DNA of 64,000 nt from Megascapheus bottae (taxonomy: Eukaryota; Chordata; Mammalia; Rodentia; Geomyidae). Under the pieces are notes generated by a model. That model searched no databases. It was not told where the DNA came from and was given only the letters and a program-made list of their open reading frames with translations. The stretch lies in contig JANJXV010000030.1 in assembly GCA_024803745.1 (NCBI GenBank), forward strand, positions 5,909,001-5,973,000, in the 5' to 3' direction. The position numbers and the translations under genes are program-made. Shown here one piece after another: positions 48,683 through 61,000 of the stretch. Every line of letters starts with the position of its first letter. Within the stretch, counting starts at the first letter, position 1.

Positions 48683-49172
48683 AAAATAGAATTTGGGGGG
48701 CTGGGAGTTTGGCCTAGTGGTTAAAGTGCTTGCCTAGCATGCGCGAAGACCCAGGTTCGATTCCTTGGTACCACATACATACAAAAAAAAAGCTGGAAGT
48801 GGTGCTGAGGCTCAAGTGGTAGAGCTCTAGCCTTGAGAAAGACCAAGGACAGTGCTCAGGCCCTGAGCTCAAGCCCAGGACTGGCAAAAAAAAAAATAGA
48901 ATTTGGGCTGGGCACAGTGGCTCACTCCTGTAATCCTAGCTACTTGGAAGGCTGAGATTTGAGGATCATGATTCAAAGCCTGCCTGGGCACTAAAGAATA
49001 AGAGACTGTTATCCCAGGTTAGCCATTAGTAAATGGAAAGTGGTGCTGTGGCTCAAGGAGTAGGGTGGTAGCCTTGAGCTAAAGAGCTCAGGGACAATGC
49101 CCAGGCCCAGAGTTCACGCCCCAAGACCGGACTAAAAAAAAAAAAAAACAGAAAACCAAAAAATAGAATTTG
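48683..49172 (+). repeat. Two SINEs of different types inserted at one target site
   Basis: An IDL-Geo SINE (about 48697-48894) is followed at once by a B1-headed Geo SINE (about 48906-49158). The motif aaaatagaatttg occurs three times: before the first, between the two, and after the second (ending 49172). The second element therefore duplicated the site and the other then used one of the copies. Confidence 0.85.
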
Positions 49173-49669
49173 ACTTTCTCTGGAATTCAAAAAACAGCTA
49201 GTGCTAATTAATCATTGGTACTGGAAGCTTATGACTCAGCCTATAGTTAGCGTCTCCCTGTGGTTTACAAAAGTAAACTACAAAGTAAAAGTCTCACAGG
49301 AGAAATGTACATAGAACAAAACACAGAATACCTTCTGTCTATGGTCCATGCTTCCTTGAGTTCTCACAGGAAAGATGGAGCTTTGAATTTTGACAATACA
49401 TGGCATATCTTGTCTACATGAAAAATATACTTTTTTTCCAGTGCTATTGACCTGGTGTCCCTCTCTCTGCTAGAACACACATAAACTTCAATCATTAATC
49501 CCTCTGGTTATGCATGCAATGAAAAAGCATTCTATTGTTATGTGTTGCAAAGCAGAAAGATATCAAATTTCCCAGATGCTAACCTGGGCCAGTGCTCTTG
49601 AGAGAAGGTATACACATCTTGTTCATGTTTTCATATATAGTCTTTCTCTCTGCAAAACAGAATGAAGTG

Positions 49670-50268
49670 CTGGTGAAAAGCCTAAATTAATTCTGAAGTT
49701 CGATCAACTTCAGCAAAAAGTTATTTTTAAGCAGGCCCCGCCAGAAGGTCACTCTGAACTAGTTCTAAACCAGCAGAAATAGCAGCTTCAAGGGTGCTTG
49801 CCCAGGGCAGGATGACCCAGTGAAGTTTGCCCAGGGCAAGATGGCCCACAGGTGAAGTTTGCCCAGGGCAGAATGACCCACAGGTGACGTTTGTCTAGGT
49901 CAAGATGTCCCTAACCAATCAGTTTGAAGTACCCAGTCCCTTTGATTTAGGCACTATTACTTTTTGAGTTCTTCTCCGCTTTATGATATGCCAATTACAT
50001 TTTAGAATTGTTCTGTAACCTTCCCGCATTATGTAATGGATTGCTAAAAGATGCTATGATGTATGCATAGCCCTAGCCTTCCCCAAAGAAGTGTATAAAA
50101 AGTGCTGCAACTCTGGGCTCGGGGCTCTCAGCATCACCGGTTGCAGCCATGAATACGGGAGGCCAAGCATGAGCTTGCAATAAAGACTCATTTGCTTTTA
50201 CATTGGTTCCTGTCTCTGGTCTCTGGTGGTCTTTTGGGTAAGGATTCAGAACTCGAGCATTCCACTGG
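49670..50268 (+). mobile_element. Solo LTR (ERV1-like) with 4-bp TSD
   Basis: LTR at 49674-50264 begins TGAAAAGC and ends GCATTCCA, flanked by ctgg at 49670-49673 and 50265-50268. Order of signals: U3 repeats, accaatcag at 49914, TATA-like gtataaaaag at about 50092, AATAAA at about 50180, then a pyrimidine/GT-rich U5. No internal viral sequence. It lies in intron 1 of copy 3, opposite to the gene. Confidence 0.78.
49798..49912 (+). repeat. Four direct repeats of about 30 bp in the solo LTR
   Basis: Units starting ttgcccagggca (the last ttgtctaggtca) at 49798, 49827, 49859 and 49891; spacing 29, 32 and 32 bp. Confidence 0.85.
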
Positions 50269-51531
50269 ATGGAAAATGATATATACTTAAAGGATGTAGA
50301 TTAATCAATAAGCAGTCAACTCCATTATAGAAGAGATGATTGGTATCGTGTTCAATCCCCCAAAACTAAAGCTCTTTGATTTAGAGAAGGTATTGCCTCG
50401 TCTACCAAATGTGGGTAACAGTTTTTATTAAAGCTCATTCAGTAAATGATTTTAGAGAAGGCAAATTAAGACACAGGTTTTTCTTAATTTATGTAAACAA
50501 TTTCAGAAAGGTTTCTTACTCAAAAACATATATAATGGTTGACACACTAGCTCATAGAGTCCTGACCTAATACCAGCCCTGATGTTTCTTAGGTATAACA
50601 GCACTTAGAGAGGTCATGAGTGCCAAATATGTATGTGCCTTCAGTATCCCCTACTTTTATGACTTAAAAATTAACTAAGTTCAGGCACAGAATTTAAGTT
50701 GTTCAGTCTTACAAAACCGATAAATATGAATTAGAAGTTAGAAGTTCCAGGAACTTGTTTGTTGTCACACAATTAATTAGTATAAAGAGGATTGTAGACT
50801 CTGAAATCCCTTTCTGATTTAGTAAACTTTCCATGGTTAGTTCATTTTAGAAAACCACCTCAGGCATCCTCAATCAAGCCCACAATAACAAGGGCCAATA
50901 ATTCTCACAAGTCTCTGAGGTTCAGTTTTTCTTCTGGCATATTACTACACTTTTCATTCAGGGTTTGTTGTTTTTTTTTTTTCTTAGTTGAGAGTGCAAT
51001 AGGAGAAATTCGACTCTACTTGATCCATTATTTCCTATGAGATGGTTAAGGTGATTCCCCAGAACAGAACAGCAATGCCCAACCTTTACATAACCATTAT
51101 ATATCTTATGCTTCTCATCTCAAGTTAACTTTTACCACTTTGATTTCTCTGGATCTCGTCAAGAAAGCAAGACTTTCTAAAGTAGAAATTAAGCAAGAAC
51201 AGATCATTTCCAACACCATCAGTATCCTTTCGTGCATAGAAACCAATGGACAGTTTTAACCTGCTAACTTTCATATTTTTTGCCACCAAGCTATAAACAC
51301 AATATAATGCCCAGATTAATCAAGAAGTTATGACATGACCAAGTCCTTATATAGATCAAACTCTAACATTGTCCTTTCTTGTATGTGGCATAGGTCTAGC
51401 TTAGAAAAACTGAGGACTGGCTGAGCCACCCAGAGTCACACTGGAAATTGGTGACTGCAGTCCAGGTTAGCTTCAAGACCTTCTAGATCTATTTTCTTTT
51501 CAATCTTCCAACCCATCACCATTCTTGTTAC

Positions 51532-51615
51532 CTCATCTAGTGTATAGGTGCCATAGCCCAGTTGTGGAATGGCATTCCCATCATTCAGTCTAATATACTG
51601 AAGCTTGGAATTCAT
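51532..51615 (-). pseudogene. Akr1c: AKR1C copy 3 exon 1
   Basis: 84 bp; MNSKLQYIRLNDGNAIPQLG, donor GTAACA. Intact. Confidence 0.9.
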
Positions 51616-52119
51616 TGCTTGTTGCTCCTCTGGCTTGACAGAGACTGTTCCTTTGGTCTCACTGGGTATAAGTATTACAGGAAACTGTGATTCCTCCTGA
51701 CTGCCCACTGTTTAATCAACAGCATGAAAAAGCAGACTTAAAGCTGTTGTCTATTTACAAAGAGAACTAAAACCAGCTCCCATATTTGTTATAATAAATT
51801 ACTATACAGTGACACAGAAGCTATAGATTTTAAGTATTTTTGTTCTCTTTAGAATCTTCCATGTATTATAGTGAGTTACTATAATACATTAATGGGATAA
51901 TTTCTGAAAGTTTGTTGGTCTGTAATCCTTCAGATTCATCCTTTTTCTCATTAATATTTTCTGACATCATAAAGACCCTTGGAAATGGTATATTATTTAA
52001 AATAATGAAAGCATCATTCAAAGAGCAATAAAGAAAGGCCACTAAACATGTCTTTAGTTTGGGTTCTTTAACCAGAATTTTTAGCAAAATGAATAAAGCC
52101 AAGCACCAGTGGAGTTTGG

Positions 52120-52200
52120 TTTTTTTTTTTTTGCTTTTTTTATTTTGTTTTGGGGGTTTGGGAGAGGGGTTCTTTTTTTGTTTTGTTTTGTTTTGTTTTT
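52120..52200 (+). repeat. T-rich (TTTTG)n low-complexity stretch
   Basis: Runs of T with G, including tttgttttgttttgttttg. Confidence 0.85.
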
Positions 52201-52809
52201 CCTGGACAGCCTTCACTGTACTCAGCCAGGGGAAATTTTTGCATTTCAGTCAAATTCTGCTTTAAACTCCTAGATCTGTAATGCCTTCCATGACGTATTT
52301 CCATCCACTTGTCTGGTGACAACTCTGCAACATTACTTCTTTTTCTCCATTCCAAGGGACCCACAGGTTAAGGTCCAGGGCACTCAACTATAGACTCAGA
52401 CATATTGATTCAGGTCTCAGTAGACTATGGAAAACTGGTCAGATGATAAGCTTAAAGATTCACACAGAAAACATTCATATTACCAGAAAAACAATGGCAG
52501 GCAGTGCCAACATTCAAAAATGAGCACCAAGTAAAGTCAGGGAATATAATAATCCAAGTTTGTATTTCATGGGACGAGATTGTGCAAAACACTATACCAC
52601 AAAACAAAACATGAATGTATGTCCTGGAAGGTAGCCCGACAAGGTTCTTGGGGGTCATCTTTAACAAATGGCTCATTCTAGTCTTTGCATTATAGTCTTC
52701 CTCACTTAAGGTCTTCAGCATCAGATAAATGAGGATTTACTCCCAAGATCACCATTGTAAGGTATGTGATTGACTGTGACCAAAGTATCTGACCTTTGTA
52801 GGACTTACT

Positions 52810-52998
52810 TTTTTTGCCAGTTCTAGGGCTTGAACTCAGGGGCTGAGTGCTGTCCTGTGCTTTCTTCAATGTCAACACTCTCCACATGAGTCAAGCACCA
52901 CTTCCAGCTTTTTCTCTGTAAGGGGGACCAAGGACTAGAACCTGGGGCTTCATATATGCTAGGCAAGCACTTTGCCACTAGGCCACACTCCCAGTCCC
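52810..52998 (-). repeat. IDL-Geo SINE (minus)
   Basis: tttttttgccagttctaggg to ggccacactcccagtccc; moderately diverged. Confidence 0.85.
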
Positions 52999-54534
52999 AT
53001 CATTGCATTTCTTATAATTCTAAGTAGATTATAAAGTCATTGAAGACAAGAAATATAGGTAGGCAGTTCATGCTGTAAATATTTGATACATTACTTTCTG
53101 AGTTTTGATGCAAACAAAATTAAAATTATTATATTTAAATTTATCATGAAAGTAACTCATCTCTTAGTTTTGTTGCAAACAAACCTAATATAATATTTAT
53201 TATTATATCTAACTTTATTTGAAAGGAATCAATTTCTTTGTCTTCATGCCTCTGCATGCTTCCTACGGTACAGATAAGAATTTTAAAATATTATTTTAAA
53301 TCCACTGTAGGTTGACTCTGTATGCAGATATAAAACACTAACACATTGTTTGGAGAACAGCAAGTTTATGTTTAAAATGGATTAGAATTGTCCATATCAC
53401 TTTTGTCTTTTATGAAAAGAGCCAACTAAGAATGCTAGGTAAACAATTCCAAAAAGGTAGGGTGTGTGATTATTATATTAATAAATACATTTTAAATACA
53501 ATTAAGGGCTGTTAATATGTTAATTAAAAAGTCAGAAAATACCAGTATTGTCAAATGCTGACATATAGACATGTCAAATATGAGACAAAAAGAGCAAGAT
53601 TGTGATAGTAAGTGGTCATTTTCCTAAAAAATTCAATTTTAGATAAACAATTACAAAGACCTATATCTGCCTTTAGACATCGATAAATGAATGCTATTAA
53701 TTTTTTAAAGTTTTGCACTCTAGGAAAAGCATTCACTTACAAAAGAAGAAATCTTTGCCCTTAACCATTGGAACAGAATAGAAATTTGTGGCAGAATTCA
53801 AACATTCAAAAACTCTGACTCCAACTGTGTTTTCTCAGTGCTGTGAACCTCACATGCTCTTATTTGTTATTTACACATCAAGAAACTTGGCTTCTTCCAT
53901 CTGTGAAACCTAAATTTGGACTTTGGTAGTTGTAACTTTTTCTGGGTATTCCTTCTGAACTTTGACACTGTCTCTACTTTCAGCAGAGAGCTTAATATTT
54001 TCTGTATTTAGATTTAGTCCCATCCTTAAACTTTACCTGACTTTGTTACCACGTACCCAAGTCGTCATCTGAAGGCTTGGCTTCACTCACCTGGCAATCC
54101 AAATTCAGTTCAGTATCCAAACAGTCTTCAATAATAATCTCTTTTGCCTGTCTAGACTTGGCATTTAAGAAAAACTTGGAACTCAATTAAAATCAGAGAG
54201 TAAGTGATACTAGATAACAGTGGAAATAAAATATTTCAGCAGTAAATAAGCATCTTTAGGACACAAGGAGGTTATTTAATCAAAAGTTTCTCATAGTCTA
54301 TAGTGGTAAATTCTAAAGAGGTTTTCTATGTTTAGATTTTTAGAATTCATTCAGTCAGTGTTTCGTGGAGGGAAATTTGACAATGTCCAGAAAGGATACA
54401 AGTTAATAAGTTAGCTAAGGAAGCTGATCAACTCCATTGAAGATTTAGCACAAGCCTGATTCTTCTTTATCACAAGTTTTACAAGTTGCTGCAGTATTAC
54501 TATTCATGTCAATATACTTACTATAGAAAAATAG

Positions 54535-54745
54535 CTGGGGGCTCTGGAGTGTGTCCTCGTGGTAGAGTGCTTGTCTAGCATGTACGAAGCCCTGGGTTCG
54601 ATTCCTCAGTGCCACATACACAGAAATAGGCAGAAGTGGTGCTGTGGCTCAAGTGGTAGAGTACTGGCCTTGAAAAAGCTCAAGGACCAGTGCCCAGGCC
54701 CTGAGTTCAAGCCCCAGGACTGGAAAAAAAAAGAAAGAAAGAAAA
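54535..54745 (+). repeat. IDL-Geo SINE
   Basis: cgtggtagagtgcttgtcta, gggttcgattcctcag, then gctgtggctcaagtggtaga and an A/GAAA tail. Confidence 0.88.
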
Positions 54746-54859
54746 TGTGCTGGCATCAGTAACCAGTGTTTTTCAGAGAGCTAAGCACTAGAATGAATTA
54801 CTTTCACCATGAATTCTACAAAATAATAGAATGAATTTCAGTCATACTATTAGTTGTTC

Positions 54860-55035
54860 AGACCTATAAACCTAGCTACCCAGGAGAGTGATATCAGAGG
54901 AACGAGGTTCAAAACAAGCTGAGGCATAAAAGTCCAGGAAATTCTGTCTCCAAATAACTAGGAAAACTCCACGAGAGATCTGGTTCAAGTGGTATACCAA
55001 ATGAGACACCCTGAGTTTAAGCCCTAGAACCCGAA
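54860..55035 (+). repeat. B1-headed SINE, diverged
   Basis: acctataaacctagctaccc head, then ggttcaagtggtatacc and ctgagtttaagccctagaac. Confidence 0.6.
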
Positions 55036-55617
55036 AAAAGAAACGGAGAAGAAGTCAGGGAAAGGGAGGAGTAAAGAAGGGGAGGAGAACGAAAAGGAAA
55101 GGATGGAAATGGGGAAGAGGGAAGATTAATGAGTTTCAGTTACAACTGAACTCTTCCAATAAAGAGCAGAAGAGGGTACAACTCCTAATTCAAGCTTAGT
55201 CCAAGACTACCCTGATAGCAAAGCCAAATAGATACAGAAAGAATAAAAATTATACAGTATTCAACCCGTTCAATAAAAGACAGGATGATAGCCAAGATTT
55301 ACTCTAACAAAAGCAAATACTGAAGTTAACAGACTTCTCTCATTGAATTTTGTGTACATCTAAGTGTTCAGAAGTTTTGAAAGCCTTTGACTCTTGTGTT
55401 GAGAGCTGGGTGCTTCTGTGAATGTAAGAGCTGGCCAAATGTTTGAGCAATATTAAAATAGAAAAATCTGGTAGAACAGGCAATGCTGGAAAAAAAAGAC
55501 CTCAGTTCTATCTATCTTCTGATCATGATCTCTATTTCACATGTTGGGAAAACTGTTGACCATTGTTTCAAACATTTTTTCCAATGAAAACAAATTTTTA
55601 AAAATTTCCCCTATGGG

Positions 55618-55752
55618 AAATCAAGGTAAGTGGAGTGGGGGGGGAAATGGGGACCATGTCATGAGAAAGGGTATCAATGTTTGTGAAGTAATGCACCTTC
55701 TATCTGGTGAATATAATGTAACCCTTCTATTAATCACAATAAAAATTATTTA
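55618..55752 (+). mobile_element. LINE-1 3' UTR fragment
   Basis: ggggaccatgtcatgagaaa ... ctatctggtgaatataatgt ... aatcacaataaaaat; the last 135 bp of the element. Confidence 0.85.
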
Positions 55753-56130
55753 ATAATAAAAATTCCCCTATGGAACACAAAGATATGGCAAATAATCTTC
55801 GAGGTACCTAAAAATGGTACCATGCATAAAGGCTTGCATTTAATATTAGCAGGCTCTATAGTGTTACAATGTATCCTTGGCTAAGAGGACAAAGCTGTTA
55901 TCAATATGATAGGGATAACCATTAATGGTTTTGGCCAAACAAGATGAGTTCAGAGCACCTGAGTATAATTAGGCCGCTTTGAAGAAACAAATTGTTAGCT
56001 GTTGCTGCCCCCTCCCGGCCAGAGCCTATCATGTTGTCTTATCATTTTCCACTGGTTGTTTCTGTTGCTTTGACACATAGTTCTCTGTTTACCAGTAACT
56101 GTATTTTTGATAACTATCCAGTGACAAGTA

Positions 56131-56317
56131 GATTTCTTTTTTTTTTTTTTGCTCAAGGCCTGAGCGCTGTCCTTGGACTTTCTCGAGGCTAGAGCTCTAC
56201 CACTTGAGCCACAGCACCATTTCTGGCTATTTCTATGTATATGGTACCAAGGAATTGAACCCGGGTCTTCGTGCATGCTAGGCAAGCACTCTACCACTAG
56301 GCCAAACTTCCCGCCCA
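56131..56317 (-). repeat. IDL-Geo SINE (minus)
   Basis: T run, gctcaaggcctgag, gagctctaccacttgagcca, ends ggccaaacttcccgccc. Sits between tagattt repeats. Confidence 0.88.
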
Positions 56318-56502
56318 TAGATTTTAGGATCTTGTAGTAAGATTTCTATGACTAACAGTTGCTAATTTTAGGATTTGGTTACATGTTCTGCCATTTTTAT
56401 TACATTGGAATTAGAATGACCATTTTCTCTGAATGTTCCAGTCCATTTTGAGTATTTGCTAAACTTCCTCATATGATATATTATGCAATCAATCAATTCC
56501 TT

Positions 56503-56746
56503 TCTTTTTTCTTTTTTTTACTTCGGTCATGGATCTTGAATTCTGGCCCTGGGTGTTGTCCGTGCACTCTTCAGCTCAAAAGTAGCACTCTACCCCTTGA
56601 GTCACAGCACCACTTCTGGTTTTCTGGTGGTTAATTGGAGATAAGAGTCTTATGGACTTTTGTGCCCCGACTGGCTTTGAACCATGATCCTCAGATCTCA
56701 GCCTCCTGAGTAGCTAGAATTACAAGTGTGAGCCACTGTGTCCGGC
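56503..56746 (-). repeat. B1-headed SINE (minus)
   Basis: acttcggtcatggatcttga, gtggttaattggagataaga, ends cctcctgagtagctagaatt ... gccactgtgtccggcc, a clear B1/Alu head in complement. Confidence 0.85.
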
Positions 56747-56882
56747 CCTCGATTCCATTTTGTAAGTGCATCCTAATTATCAAAAATTCTTCCATGCACC
56801 ACAAAGTAAAGCAAATTAGGTCTAGTTTTTTTTTTCTTACAAACAGAGCTATACATGACTCCCAGTCTACAGTGCTTGTGGG

Positions 56883-56884
<2 letters not shown>

Positions 56885-56935
<51 letters not shown>
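56885..56935 (+). repeat. (GT)n microsatellite
   Basis: About 24 GT units. Confidence 0.95.
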
Positions 56936-56939
56936 TGTA

Positions 56940-57155
56940 TGCTTATGCACCATTACTAGGACTTTTAACTCAAGCCCTCCTGTTACCACTTCATTGTCTG
57001 TTGCAGATGTTTTTTATGATTTGAGCCATGTCTCCACTTCTAGTTTTTTTGCTGGTTAATTAGTGATAAGAGTTTCAAGGGCTGGCTTCACATCTTTCAA
57101 ATCTGAGCCTCCTAATTAGCTAGAATTATAGGTGTGAGCCACCCACATCCAGCTC
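56940..57155 (-). repeat. B1-headed SINE (minus), diverged
   Basis: gctggttaattagtgataag ... cctcctaattagctagaatt ... gagccacccacatccagctc. Confidence 0.65.
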
Positions 57156-57597
57156 AGCATATATTGAAGGAAACATGTGAAAAGCTCTCTTTTGTCTTTC
57201 TTTCGACTTCAGGATGAAATGATGTAGAAACCATTTGGTGCAATAGATTTCCCAAGCAGAGATATATTTGGCTCCCTCCTGCTTCCCTGGCATCTCAGCT
57301 CACTCCTTATTATTGGCTGGTCTTGATCATCCATAGTCTAGGTGGATCCACTTTACTAGAGTTCAGCTCTTCCACAGAAATAGCTTTGCTCTCCAGCTTC
57401 CAGAAGCTGCAACATGGAGCTGCCTTAAGACTGTCAATCATCCTTGCACCTTCACCTTCAACGCTAAGAACCTTGAACTAAACGTCGTATGCTGGAGGAA
57501 CATTGACTGTTAATGTCCCGCTATCTGCCATTGCTCTGAAGCCTGAGACCTGGACTTTTCCCACATCTCTAATGTGCACAGGATAATCATGAATAGC

Positions 57598-57705
57598 CAA
57601 ACATGATGATGTTTGCCTACAAGCCTAGCACTCAGCTGTGGAGGCAGGAAGATCACAAGTTCAAGGCCAACCAGGCTATATCCCATGACTCACCCTGAAA
57701 GAAAA
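57598..57705 (+). repeat. B1-like SINE
   Basis: tttgcctacaagcctagcac, ggaggcaggaagatcac and caaggccaaccaggctat match the rodent B1 order. Confidence 0.7.
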
Positions 57706-58037
57706 CAAAACGAACTAACCATATTAGAACCTTCTAACCTCCGCCTTCAGACTTCTAGCAGAACCTGTATCATAATGAAATGATACGAAACGCAATATGC
57801 AAGAAATAGAGGAGGGGCAAAAAAGATCTTGAAGGAAACAATTTTACTCTTATTTCAAAAAGTGATGAAATTGAAAAGCCTTCTCTTCCAGCCTGGGGGA
57901 CTCAGTTTCAGCTGAGCATAAGCACTAATTAGCATGAATGGAATGGAGTCAATGAATCCAAAGGGCAGAGCCTCAAGGCCTCCCACACCCCTCTGCACAC
58001 AGGAGCTTCAGGCAGAAGACATCACCCAGGCCTCATT

Positions 58038-58080
58038 TCAGTATTCATCAGAAAATGGATAATTAGGGTGACCAAGAAGG
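58038..58080 (-). CDS. Akr1c: AKR1C copy 4 exon 9 (coding part)
   Basis: [13 protein letters not shown] and TGA; acceptor GCAG. Confidence 0.9.
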
Positions 58081-61000
58081 CTGCAAAGAGAAAGAATGCA
58101 CATCATCAGCTCTAGGATCCATTTCTACAGAAATTAAATATATGATATCAGCAAAGATCCCATTCAGTTAAAAATTAACTAGGCTATAATAATAAAAACA
58201 TTAGCAGTGCTAATATAGTACCCATTTTTGAGTAGTTATTCTAGATTCACTAACCCCCATTGAAATAATATCCCATTTGTCCTTATCATGAATTGAGAAT
58301 GCTTGAAACCAAAGGGGGGGCGTGTCACAAATGACATGCCCATTGCCACATTCCTTGACCACAGGCCAAGAAAGAAGACAGTTTTGATGACTGCATATTT
58401 CCATCAATGCTGGAGACAGCATTCACTTGCTTTCATTTCGTCTTCTCATAAATTTCATTGTCATCTGCATTGACAAATTACTAGTTCAGAAACTCAAAAA
58501 CAAAAAAATGCTCCATTGACTACCACACTGGGAGTTATTGGAGAGGCAAATGCAGTATTTGGCTTCTGAAAGGGAAAGAAGAGACTTGAACCCAAAGTAA
58601 GTTGAAGCTTAATATAAAGTGATACAGTTGCTTACAATTCAGCAGGAAGATATCTTAAGTTTCTGTTCAGGCCATCTAGGACTTTTATGTCCTCTGAAGA
58701 TAACTGGAATCCAAAAACCTATAATACAAGCAGAAGCATTTTAAAATACTTAGCTGCTACATTGACCAATTTTGAATATGCAAATAAATCAGGTTTAATA
58801 GCCAGCATTTAAAACGTTGGACAAGTTTTTTAAAGCCATATGTTTATTGAAACAAATGACAAGGTTTTATATACAAATAAAGACTGGAGAAGTAGCTGAC
58901 CAAGAAACGCTACTGATTTTATTGAAAGATTCTGGCTTCATAGAAGCTACAAGTAGCAAGCTTTGAAATTATACAATTCAAATATTTTCATGGTTACAGT
59001 TAGATTTCGATATCAGTCAATGGACACAAATCTTTTCAACAAAATTTAAATCAGGTATTGCTCAAATGCTAATTATATCACTTTAAAAAAGATAAAAGAT
59101 GGACTGGGAGTTTGGCCTAGTAGTAGCGTGCTTGCCTAGCATCCTCGAAGACCAAGGTTCAATTCCTCGGTACCACATACATAGAAAAAAATCTTGAAGT
59201 GGTGCTGAGGCTCAAGTGGTAGAGCTCTAGCCTTGAGAAAGTCCAAGGACAGTGCTCAGGCTCAGAGCTCAAGCCCAGGACTGGCAAAAAAAAAAAAAGA
59301 TAAAAGAGCTGGCATGAAGACAATCTTTCCCCTAAATTTGGAACACTTAAAGAACAAAACAAATTTCACTTATTGCTAAATGTTGTGGTGGTGGCAGTAG
59401 TGATGGTGGTGTATCTGTGTGAGTGTGTAAGCGACAGAGGGAGAGAGAGGGTCAGACACTGAGAGAAACAGAGAGACAGAAAAATAAGCTCTGAAATTAC
59501 CTTAGATTGACTAATATTTCCAAAAACTATCAAAAACTTAGGTTTTAGAGCACTAATGAACATTCTGGGAAGTTATTCTAACTGTAACAGAGCAGTCTGT
59601 CAAGGATGGGTAAGACATTCTTTAGTAACACAAAGGAAGACTTGGGAAAACATGTTACCATATGTTACAGCAAGACTGAGGTTCTGGCACTGCTAAGGTA
59701 ATAGGGGAGAGGAAATGAGACATTTGAGGTAGGAAAGAAGACACAAATGTTATAACGTTCACTCTGAACATTTGATTACCATTTTAAATCATGTATGTGT
59801 AGTTAGAACTTTATTTCACATTGATTAAAATACTACAGTTGAATTAGAAAAAAATGTATTCTTTTAGTGAGACAATAAAGTGAAATATTACTATTATTAT
59901 GTTTCCAAAGTAGAAAACACTTGACACTAACCAGAGACAAAACAAAGGCCTAAATAGTACAATGAGAGAGAAATTTTGTACATGAGACACAACAAAGCCA
60001 GCATACAAACACAAGGAGAATGTTAGAGGGGAAACTTTGATACATTGGGACTTCAGAGAAACAGCTCATCCTGAGAACATATGAATGCAAATTAGTTATT
60101 AAAATGCCTTCCTATAATCATACTTCCAAGTCTTCATACCTTTAGTTGACTGATTTTCAACTCCTTCTTGTAGGAGATGTTTGTATTTCCCCATCACATG
60201 AATCTAACTAACTTAGCAGCATCTAGAAAAAGCAATGATGCACCATTTCTGAGCCTGGGCATGAAAGCCATGCAGGTAGAAACACATTGGCTTGGCTTAT
60301 GACCGTGTGAATATAAAAACCCTGCACTAGTATGGGGAAATTGATATGGAGCTGATGGATCCAGGAAATAGCCCAATCCGTATCACAGAACAGAATAGTC
60401 TGATTTTCCTTAAAATATCTGACAGGTTTTGACATTAGTGCAAACTCGGTTTAGACAGAAAAGCTTGTACTGTATTTAGGCTAAACTAAGAGCAAGAGTT
60501 CTAACAATAGGACTTTTCATTATTTTTATCAGTCATAGGGCTTGAACTCACAACCTGGGTATGTTCCTGAACTGTTTAGCTCAAGGTGAGTGCTCTACCA
60601 CTTTAAGCCACAGGGCCACTTCCACCTTTCTGGTAATTAATTGGAGATGAGAGTCTCGTACTTTCCTACCTAGACTGGCTTTTAACCAAGATCAGTCCTC
60701 AGATCTCAGCCTCCTGACTAGCTAGGCTTACACGTATGAGCCACTGGTGACAGGCTAAACAGTAGGATCTCGAGCTAAATAAATGCTCTACTGTGGATGA
60801 TTTGTCTTATAACTACTGTGGTAACAGTATCACAAAAGTGATTCACTGGAAAATGAAAGGATTCTCCACCGAGATAGATGGACAAACAGGAAAGAATTCA
60901 ACGAACGAGTGGAGCACTGGGAATCTCAGAGGCAGAGGAAATGCCATTTGATCCAGACATGTGCTCAGAGGATTCCTGTGAAGAAGAATCCATAGGGGCC

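Larger units (their letters stand above)
51616..57855. other. Intergenic spacer between AKR1C copies 3 and 4
   Basis: Contains SINEs, a LINE-1 3' UTR fragment and a GT run listed separately. 53000-54500 is AT-rich and without recognisable features. Confidence 0.6.
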
